Shown here one piece after another: positions 14,052 through 19,389 of a stretch of DNA of 19,389 bases (its first letter is position 1; each line of letters begins with the position of its first letter). Under the pieces are notes generated by a model that saw only the letters and a program-made list of their open reading frames with translations, did not search any database and was not told where the DNA came from. The position numbers and the translations under genes were made by a program. The stretch comes from Campylobacterota bacterium (GTDB lineage Bacteria; Campylobacterota; Campylobacteria; Campylobacterales; SZUA-545): contig PWVP01000185.1 in the NCBI GenBank assembly GCA_003561815.1, positions 1 through 19,389 on the forward strand, read 5' to 3'.

Positions 14052-15886
14052 AGCACACCCCCTAGCAGCACGATCAGGCCAAAGAAGATCGCCCCGATGA
14101 TGGCCATCGCCCGTACGATCCAGCGCGGTGTGGGAAAATAGAAGGTCACCGGCTGCATCTCGATCCGCTCGCCACCGCTATACTCGCGTACCCGATCGAC
14201 GCGGCGCATCCTTTTAAGCCCCGCTAGCGGCAGTAAAAGCAGCAGAAGCCACGCCCCTACAATCTGCCAAAAAGGCAGATCGCCACTGGGCAGCATCAGT
14301 GTCAGCCCCTTGTGTGCAATCTCAGATCCGGGGGCGAAGGGTTCGATAGCGGGTACGATCAGATAGACCAGCGTCGGGGCGATCAGGATCGCACTGAGTG
14401 CCAGCGTCACCCCTAAAAGCAGGGTGGTGACACTAAAAACCCTGGGGATGCGCTCGATCGTTAGCCCCATCTGGCTACCCGGCTTGCCCAGCATGTAGCC
14501 GGCCACTTTAAAGTAGAGCAGCGCAATCACCACGCTGCCCAGTGCCACGAAGAGAAACAAAAACGCGCTCTGTGCGGAGGCCTCAATCGCCACCCACTTA
14601 CCCACCAGCGCCCCAAAAGGGGGCAGGGTGATACTGGCAAAGCCCAGCAGGACCAGAAAGACGCTCATGGGTGCACGAGAGAGCATACCCCCCATCTCAT
14701 CGACCGACTTGGCGTGGTGAAGCTTCTCTAGCACCCCCGCCTCCATAAAGAGCATCGCTTTAGCCACGCCGTGAAAGAGGATCAGCGTCAAAGCCGCGCT
14801 AAGCGCCAGCGGGGTGGCAACCGCTGAGAGCATCACCATCAGCCCCAACAAAGAGATGGTGGAGTAGGCCAGGATCTCCTTAAGGTGGTTGCGCGCCAGG
14901 GCCACAAAGGCCCCTGCGACGAAGACAAACCCCCCAAAGTAGGCCACCGCCACTGCCAGCGGTGTCCCATGCAAAAGTACGCCGAGTTTCAGCACCATAA
15001 ACGGCGCGATCTTGACCATCGTCGAGGAGTGAAGAATCGCGCTGACTGGAGTAGGGGCCACCATCGCCCCTAAAAGCCAGCGATCAAAGGGCATCTGCGC
15101 CCCCTTAATCAGCGCACCAGCGATCAAAAACGCCGCTGCACCCAGCGCCCAACCGCTCTGGCTCTCAAGAAGCGCACTAAAAAAGAGCGGCGCACCCTGC
15201 CAGATGATCACCCCCATGCCCAGCAGCAGCAGCACACCCCCAAGCTGATTCATCCAAAGAGCCTGCAGGCTGCTCAGGCGACTGGCTGCGTCGCGACGCC
15301 ACCCGATTAGGATAAAGCTACTGAGGGTAGTGAGCTCAAAGAGCAGAAAAAAGAGCTCAATCGAGTCGGCCACAAAGAGGGCGTTCATCACCCCTAAAAA
15401 GGCGATCAGGATCGCCACAAACGCCTGCTGTCTTCGAGGGGAGTCGCTCTCGTGGCGCATATAGCCCACCGCGTACCATGCGATAAGCCCCCCCACACCT
15501 GTGACCAGCAGCCAAAGCGTCGCGCCCAGCTTATCCACCACAATCTCAGCCAGCGGCGCAGCGCTTAAGGCGTAGAGCACCCACCCTAAAAGCGCGCCTT
15601 GTAGCAGTGCCAGCAGCACGATCAGCCGATGGTTTTGGCGCACCCCCACCCAAAGAAAGTAGCCAATCAGGGCAAAATCGAGCAGCACGATCGCTGCGTG
15701 CGTCCAGGCTGGCAGCGCGATGGCGACACTCTGGGCGTGCAGCAGCCACGCCAGCAGCGCCGCACTAAAGAGCAGCGCGCTTGAGAGCACCACCAGCGGC
15801 CCATAAAGCCTCCGGGGGGCGCCATAGACCACCAGTGCCAAAAGCGCCGGCCCCAGAATTAAAAAGAGTGTCAGGTTTTCGATCAA
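14039..15886 (-). CDS. echA: Ech-type hydrogenase antiporter-like subunit EchA (NuoL/HyfB-like)
   Basis: This 615-residue protein has roughly fourteen to sixteen membrane helices and belongs to the Mrp antiporter/NuoL family. It keeps the conserved glutamate helix (ELFFLLFELTTLSSFILIGW) and the signature GAQMPFDRWLLGAMVAPTP followed by VSAILHSSTMVKI. It would move protons or sodium ions, coupling H2 or ferredoxin chemistry to the membrane potential. It is the first gene of the operon, as in known ech clusters. The start is TTG at 15886, the only plausible start codon downstream of the in-frame TAG; GAAAG lies seven bases before it. A TTG start on the first gene may hold expression low. Confidence 0.9.
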   Translation of the reverse strand: MIENLTLFLILGPALLALVVYGAPRRLYGPLVVLSSALLFSAALLAWLLHAQSVAIALPAWTHAAIVLLDFALIGYFLWVGVRQNHRLIVLLALLQGALLGWVLYALSAAPLAEIVVDKLGATLWLLVTGVGGLIAWYAVGYMRHESDSPRRQQAFVAILIAFLGVMNALFVADSIELFFLLFELTTLSSFILIGWRRDAASRLSSLQALWMNQLGGVLLLLGMGVIIWQGAPLFFSALLESQSGWALGAAAFLIAGALIKGAQMPFDRWLLGAMVAPTPVSAILHSSTMVKIAPFMVLKLGVLLHGTPLAVAVAYFGGFVFVAGAFVALARNHLKEILAYSTISLLGLMVMLSAVATPLALSAALTLILFHGVAKAMLFMEAGVLEKLHHAKSVDEMGGMLSRAPMSVFLVLLGFASITLPPFGALVGKWVAIEASAQSAFLFLFVALGSVVIALLYFKVAGYMLGKPGSQMGLTIERIPRVFSVTTLLLGVTLALSAILIAPTLVYLIVPAIEPFAPGSEIAHKGLTLMLPSGDLPFWQIVGAWLLLLLLPLAGLKRMRRVDRVREYSGGERIEMQPVTFYFPTPRWIVRAMAIIGAIFFGLIVLLGGVLWVA

Positions 15887-15901
15887 GTAGACACTTTCGG
15901 G

Positions 15902-15949
15902 TGGTTTTCGTACTATTGTAGTCTAGATCAGATTCACTTGCGAAAACCA
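15902..15949. repeat. 9-bp inverted repeat framing the ech promoter
   Basis: TGGTTTTCG (15902-15910) and CGAAAACCA (15941-15949) are perfect inverted copies 30 bases apart. They bracket the -10 and overlap the -35 of the ech promoter. The small palindrome TCTAGA (15922-15927) sits almost at the centre. This could be a paired operator for a looping or dimeric regulator. Confidence 0.5.
15915..15944 (-). promoter_or_regulatory. candidate promoter of the echABCDEF operon
   Basis: On the minus strand TTCGCA (15944-15939), an 18-base spacer and TACAAT (15920-15915) form a sigma-70-like promoter. Initiation near 15908 would give a leader of about 22 bases before the echA TTG. No sigma-54 GG-N10-GC element was seen. 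Confidence 0.45.
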
Positions 15950-15981
15950 AACGGTTACTTTTACGCCAACTCAGTAAGCGC

Positions 15982-15990
15982 TGGTATAAT
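15982..15990 (+). promoter_or_regulatory. extended -10 promoter for the methyltransferase-trpC operon
   Basis: TGG followed by TATAAT is a perfect extended -10; the TATAAT occupies 15985-15990. No -35 is evident. The predicted start near 15997 lies only about six bases before the GTG at 16003, which bears on the start-codon choice of the next gene. Confidence 0.6.
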
Positions 15991-16002
15991 AAGGCCCACT
16001 AA

Positions 16003-16722
16003 GTGCCGCTAACTTTAGATGCTGAAGGTTTATCCAGCTTGAGACTCAAACAGCCCCAAAATGGCTTTCGCTACAACACCGACTCCATTTTGCTCTATCA
16101 GTTTGCCGCCGCTTCGACGCCTTCAGGGCGGATGCTGGATGTGGGGTGCGGCTGTGGCGTCGTGGGGCTGCTTCTCGCGCGGGATTTCAACCTCACCCTG
16201 ACCGGGGTGGATATCCAGGAGGAGATGATCGCCTGTGCTAAAGAGAACGGCGCGATGAACAACCTCAAAGCCCGCTTTTTTCAGGAGGACTTTCGCCACT
16301 TTAAAAGCCCGGAGCGCTTTGAGAGCATTGTTTGTAATCCCCCCTTCTACAGCGAGAAGACCCTTACCAGTCAGAACCCCTCGCTGCGTCTGGCCCGCTA
16401 CCGTGATGCCCTGCCGCTGACCGATCTGCTCAGTCGCTGCAGCTCGCTTCTCACAAGCAAGGGGAGTCTCTTTTTCTGTTACGAAGCCTCGGTGCTGCAT
16501 GAGGCGCTCGTAGAGCTTAAAAGGCAGCGTTACCACCTTAAGACGCTGCAGTTTGTCCACCGCGATCACAGCGCGCCTGCGCGGCTGGTGCTGCTCCAGG
16601 CGCGAAAGCTGCCCGTACGCGCCACCATCACCCGGGCGCCCATCTTTTTGCATGAGGCCAACACCGTCTCCGTGGCGATGAATCAGTTTGCCCAAAGAGC
16701 CAATACCCTGTGTGTCGCCTAG
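16003..16722 (+). CDS. tRNA1(Val) adenine-37 N6-methyltransferase-like protein (TrmN6/YfiC family)
   Basis: This cytosolic SAM-dependent methyltransferase has up to 239 residues. The SAM-binding motif MLDVGCGCGVVGLLLA starts at residue 44, and the N6-adenine motif NPPF is at 112-115 (VCNPPFYSEKT). The region QNGFRYNTDSILL before the SAM motif matches the N-terminal segment of YfiC-type enzymes. They methylate A37 of tRNA-Val in E. coli; the exact target here is unproven. The start is uncertain: GTG at 16003 is nearly leaderless given the promoter, while TTG at 16039 (GAAGG upstream) would start at MRLKQPQNGF with a normal leader. It heads a unit with the YkgJ, TPR and trpC genes, an order I recall from Campylobacter. 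Confidence 0.82.
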   Translation: MPLTLDAEGLSSLRLKQPQNGFRYNTDSILLYQFAAASTPSGRMLDVGCGCGVVGLLLARDFNLTLTGVDIQEEMIACAKENGAMNNLKARFFQEDFRHFKSPERFESIVCNPPFYSEKTLTSQNPSLRLARYRDALPLTDLLSRCSSLLTSKGSLFFCYEASVLHEALVELKRQRYHLKTLQFVHRDHSAPARLVLLQARKLPVRATITRAPIFLHEANTVSVAMNQFAQRANTLCVA

Positions 16723-16733
16723 AGACGCCCCTT

Positions 16734-17099
16734 GTGAGTTGTGAAGGGTATAGGTACCGGTTTGACCCCTCTGCGTGCGCGGCGTGTGGTGGCGCCTGCT
16801 GTACGGGCGAGCGTGGCGAGATCTGGATCGATCGCGAGGAGATTTTGGCCCTTTCAGAGCTGCTGGGTGAGCCAGAGGAGGTGGTGATCGGGTGCTATCT
16901 GCGCCGTGAGCGCACCGGCTACACCATAAAAGAGCGCCAAGTGCCCGAGGGGTACGCCTGCTGGTTTTTGGATCCCCAAAGTGGCGGTTGCGGTATCTAT
17001 GCCGCGCGCCCCAAGCAGTGCAGAAGCTTTCCGTTCTGGCCTCTTTTTAAGAGCCGCCCGCAGCTGCTTGAGGCGGCCTGTCCTGGGGTGCGCTTATGA
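16734..17099 (+). CDS. YkgJ family cysteine-cluster protein
   Basis: This small cytosolic protein (121 residues from GTG at 16734) has the family pattern. C15, C18, C22 and C23 occur in SACAACGGACCTGERG; a second set lies in YACWFLDPQSGGCGIYAARP and the RPKQCRSFPF motif. The cysteines are thought to bind zinc or an Fe-S cluster; the function is not settled. An upstream in-frame GTG at 16710 would overlap the methyltransferase gene by 13 bases. I prefer 16734 because the protein then starts just before the conserved EGYRYRFD segment. The stop overlaps the next ATG (ATGA), so translation is coupled to the TPR lipoprotein. Confidence 0.82.
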   Translation: MSCEGYRYRFDPSACAACGGACCTGERGEIWIDREEILALSELLGEPEEVVIGCYLRRERTGYTIKERQVPEGYACWFLDPQSGGCGIYAARPKQCRSFPFWPLFKSRPQLLEAACPGVRL

Positions 17100-18355
17100 G
17101 AGTATCGATGCGTCGCGCGGCCGCTGTGCTGATGGTGGCGTGGCTTTTAGGGGGGTGTGCGGCGCTAATGGATGGTTCGCCGCACTTTGAGCAGCGGGAT
17201 CTCTACACCATGATGGCGATGGATGCTCTAAGCCGGGAGGATTACGATGCGGCGGCGGAGTATCAGCGGATTTTGCATGAGAACACCGGCGAGGATCGCT
17301 TCTTTTATGATCGCATCGACTCACTGCTGCGCGCCGGGCGGTACCGGGAGGTGATCGCGCTCACGCGCGCACGGCTGGAGGTGGGCGAGGAGAAGATCGC
17401 CAGACGCTATAAAGCTTACGCCTATGCGGGCAAGCAGCGCTACGAGCGGGCGATCGCGGTGGCCAAAGAGCTCATCACCTACGATCGCCAGGCGGAGGAT
17501 TACCTGCTTTTGGGGGATCTGATGATCCAGGGGCGCAACCAGCCCGATGAGGCGCTGCGCTACTATAAAGGCGCCTACGCACTCGATCCGGCCGAGCGGA
17601 CGGTCGATGCGATCGCCACGCTGCTAATCGAGACACAGGGTGCACACCAGGAGGCGTTTGCCTACTATGAGTCGCACATCCTGCAGTATGGCTGCAGTGA
17701 GTTTCTCTGTCAGAAGGTGGCCAACTACTACGCCGGACGGGGCAATATCGAGGGGGTGATTCGCGCCTATCGTCGTATCTTTGATGCGCGCCAGGATCCC
17801 ATCGTCGGCCAGAAGCTTATCGAGCTCTACCTGCTGCAGGAGTCCTATGAGACGCTGGCGCAGTGGCTGGAAAAGAGCGGCTTTGATGATGGGGTGCTTT
17901 TAGAAATCTATCGCTACCAGGGAAAGAGCCTCAAAGCCGCCGAGGTGGCCAAACGGATCTATCATGATACGCAGGATTCGGACTATCTGGCCCTTTCGGG
18001 GATGCTGCTCTATGAGGCGGGCTCCACCCCTAAAAGGGTACAAAAGGCCATCAAGAGGCTCGATCGCGCCGTCAGCCAGGGGAGCCGCGAGCCGACCCAT
18101 CTGAACTATCTGGGCTATCTGCTCATCGACTACGGCATCGATGTCGATCGGGGGGTGAAGCTGGTCAAAGAGGCGCTTTTGAGCGATCCGCACAACCCCG
18201 CCTATCTCGATTCGCTAGCGTGGGGATACCATCTGCAGGGGCGACATGGCGAGGCGCTGGAGGTGATTGAAAAGGCCCTGAGAGGGCTGCCCGATGATCC
18301 GATCGTTCTAGAGCACTATGAAGAGATAAAAGAGGCCCTAAGGAGGGGTGAATGA
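17096..18355 (+). CDS. TPR-repeat lipoprotein
   Basis: This 419-residue protein begins with a lipoprotein signal peptide ending LLGGC, with lipid-bearing Cys21. A solenoid of helix pairs follows that reads as tetratricopeptide repeats through most of the length. Clear examples are EDYDAAAEYQRIL, PDEALRYYKGAYALDPAERT and, near the end, PAYLDSLAWGYHLQGRHGEA followed by LEVIEKALRGLPDDP. It probably acts as a protein-binding scaffold on the outer or inner membrane facing the periplasm; partners are unknown. ATG at 17096 overlaps the YkgJ stop by four bases; a second ATG at 17108 would also keep the signal peptide. It overlaps trpC by four bases. A similar lipoprotein next to trpC is known in Campylobacter as I recall. 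Confidence 0.85.
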   Translation: MRVSMRRAAAVLMVAWLLGGCAALMDGSPHFEQRDLYTMMAMDALSREDYDAAAEYQRILHENTGEDRFFYDRIDSLLRAGRYREVIALTRARLEVGEEKIARRYKAYAYAGKQRYERAIAVAKELITYDRQAEDYLLLGDLMIQGRNQPDEALRYYKGAYALDPAERTVDAIATLLIETQGAHQEAFAYYESHILQYGCSEFLCQKVANYYAGRGNIEGVIRAYRRIFDARQDPIVGQKLIELYLLQESYETLAQWLEKSGFDDGVLLEIYRYQGKSLKAAEVAKRIYHDTQDSDYLALSGMLLYEAGSTPKRVQKAIKRLDRAVSQGSREPTHLNYLGYLLIDYGIDVDRGVKLVKEALLSDPHNPAYLDSLAWGYHLQGRHGEALEVIEKALRGLPDDPIVLEHYEEIKEALRRGE

Positions 18356-19137
18356 TTTTAGATGAGATAATTAAAAAGACCCGAGAAGATCTAAAAGCGC
18401 GCAAAGCGAGCCTACCGGAGGATATGCTGGGGCGAAGTTTGAGCATGAACCCCTTTGTGCCCCGCGATGCGATCGCTGCCTTAAAAAGCGAGTCTGACGA
18501 TCCGCTCAAGATCATTGCAGAGGTGAAAAAGGCGAGCCCCTCCAAGGGGGTGATCCGCGAGGCGTTTGATCCGCTACTCATTGCCACAGAGTACACCAAA
18601 GGAGGGGCCAACGCCCTTTCGATTCTCACCGAGCCGCACTACTTTCAGGGGGATATCGAGTATATCTCCATGATTCGCCGCTACACACCGCTGCCACTAC
18701 TGCGCAAAGATTTTATTATCGATCGCTACCAGCTGATTGAGGCGCTGGTGTATGGGGCCGACTTTGTGCTGCTGATCGCCTGCGCGCTCTCAACCAAAGA
18801 GCTCAAAACGCTGCTGAACTTCAGCCGCCATCTGGGGATGGAGGCGCTGGTGGAGATTCACGATCGCACCGATCTGACCAAGGCGATCGCCGCTGGTGCC
18901 GATATCATCGGAATCAACCACCGCAACCTTCAGAGCTTTGAGATGGATATGGGACTTAGTGAGCGGCTAATCGGGCTGATCCCCAACGGCAAAGTGATTG
19001 TCGCCGAGAGTGGGCTGAGTGAACACAGCCAGCTTAAGGAGCTTCACCGGATCGGGGTGGACGCCTTTTTGATTGGCGAGCACTTTATGCGCCAGGAGGA
19101 TCTGGCCGGGGCGGTTGCGTCGATCAAGGGGCGCTAA
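18352..19137 (+). CDS. trpC: indole-3-glycerol-phosphate synthase
   Basis: This 261-residue TIM-barrel enzyme converts 1-(2-carboxyphenylamino)-1-deoxyribulose 5-phosphate to indole-3-glycerol phosphate in tryptophan synthesis. The catalytic motifs are IIAEVKKASPSKG (E57, K59, SPSKG 62-66), LLRKDFIID (K119, D120), ILTEPHYFQG, IIGINHRNLQSFEMD and VAESGLS near the phosphate site. It is the single-function form, not fused to TrpF. ATG at 18352 has a perfect AGGAGG before it and overlaps the TPR gene by ATGA. No other trp gene lies in the window, so the pathway is dispersed here. Confidence 0.96.
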   Translation: MILDEIIKKTREDLKARKASLPEDMLGRSLSMNPFVPRDAIAALKSESDDPLKIIAEVKKASPSKGVIREAFDPLLIATEYTKGGANALSILTEPHYFQGDIEYISMIRRYTPLPLLRKDFIIDRYQLIEALVYGADFVLLIACALSTKELKTLLNFSRHLGMEALVEIHDRTDLTKAIAAGADIIGINHRNLQSFEMDMGLSERLIGLIPNGKVIVAESGLSEHSQLKELHRIGVDAFLIGEHFMRQEDLAGAVASIKGR

Positions 19138-19140
19138 AAG

Positions 19141-19389
19141 ATGGCGGCGTGTGTGCAGTTAGGCGGCTGGTTGGAGTGGACGCTTTTGGTGCTGCTTTTG
19201 GGGTTGATGGTGACCCTCTATCAGCAGACGCGCATCGCACCCACCCCAATGCCGCAGATGGCGCCCATCACCGAAGGCTCGGGCCTGCTGGTCTATGAGC
19301 GCAAACGCCAGCCGCAACAGCCAGCCGAGATCGTACCCCCTATAGAGGATCCCATCCAGCACGAAGCGCCCAGGAAGCGCCCTGAGCCG
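19141..19389 (+). CDS. partial membrane-anchored protein, runs off right edge
   Basis: ATG at 19141, three bases after the trpC stop and with AAGGGG upstream, opens a frame that stays open to the end of the window (83 codons). It codes for a short N-terminus, one membrane helix (about residues 11-27, WTLLVLLLGLMVTLY) and then a Pro- and Gln-rich segment with charged residues. This is typical of a single-pass inner-membrane protein with a flexible periplasmic linker before a folded domain that lies outside the window. The family is not recognised. Close spacing suggests it belongs to the trpC transcript. Confidence 0.6.
   Translation, partial: MAACVQLGGWLEWTLLVLLLGLMVTLYQQTRIAPTPMPQMAPITEGSGLLVYERKRQPQQPAEIVPPIEDPIQHEAPRKRPEP

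Noticed and set aside
10862..15886. Reading the hydrogenase operon as part of Complex I, or as a formate hydrogenlyase (Hyc/Hyf)
   Set aside because: The large subunit has both Ni-binding Cys pairs, excluding Complex I. There are only six subunits, separate NuoC- and NuoD-like proteins and no formate dehydrogenase gene, which fits Ech better than Hyc or Hyf.
16123..16695. Minus-strand open frame opposite the methyltransferase gene
   Set aside because: The plus strand carries the SAM and NPPF motifs in the right order; the antisense product has no family features.
1..19389. CRISPR array, tRNA or rRNA genes, insertion sequences
   Set aside because: No regularly spaced repeats, no tRNA-like cloverleaf and no transposase motif were seen; almost all of the window is filled by genes.

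Overview
The window looks like the chromosome of a Campylobacterota (epsilonproteobacterial) organism with unusually high G+C for that phylum, roughly 55-60% by eye. The argument is gene order. The run yggT-slt-[lipoprotein on the opposite strand]-mobB-fbp-small Cys protein, and the run methyltransferase-YkgJ-TPR lipoprotein-trpC, match blocks I recall from Campylobacter and Sulfurimonas-type genomes. Promoters with an extended -10 and no clear -35 also fit. I cannot name a genus. No tRNA, rRNA, CRISPR array or insertion sequence was seen.

Layout. (1) 1-1103, minus strand: a possible gene start running off the left edge, a type II toxin-antitoxin pair (MazF-like toxin, Phd-like antitoxin) with an operator-like double palindrome at its promoter, and a DUF503-like gene that looks leaderless. 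(2) 1180-5678, plus strand: pepA (M17 aminopeptidase), ychF, yggT and a soluble-type lytic transglycosylase, all tightly packed. (3) 5620-6123, minus strand: a small lipoprotein whose 3' end overlaps that of slt. (4) 6225-7757, plus strand: mobB, class I fructose-1,6-bisphosphatase and a 67-residue cysteine protein. (5) 7822-10865, plus strand: a three-gene surface-polysaccharide operon (Wzz-like chain-length protein, polyprenyl-phosphate sugar-1-phosphate transferase, UDP-HexNAc dehydrogenase) ending in an intrinsic terminator. (6) 10862-15886, minus strand: a complete six-gene Ech-type group 4 [NiFe]-hydrogenase operon, echABCDEF. (7) 16003-19389, plus strand: tRNA adenine-N6 methyltransferase-like gene, YkgJ-type Cys-cluster protein, TPR lipoprotein, trpC and the start of a membrane-anchored protein.

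How they fit together. The Ech complex would couple hydrogen and low-potential ferredoxin to ion movement across the inner membrane. In a hydrogen-using autotroph it could supply reduced ferredoxin for carbon fixation, and fructose-1,6-bisphosphatase would then serve gluconeogenesis; this is inference. No hydrogenase maturation genes lie in the window, and the large subunit ends exactly where a processed [NiFe] subunit normally ends, so no maturation protease should be needed.

The most unusual signals are the roughly nine-fold excess of the palindrome CGATCG, the inverted repeat framing the ech promoter, the terminator buried in the ends of two convergent genes, the palindromic toxin-antitoxin promoter and two promoters that imply leaderless or near-leaderless starts. 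No intergenic stretch exceeds 300 bases.
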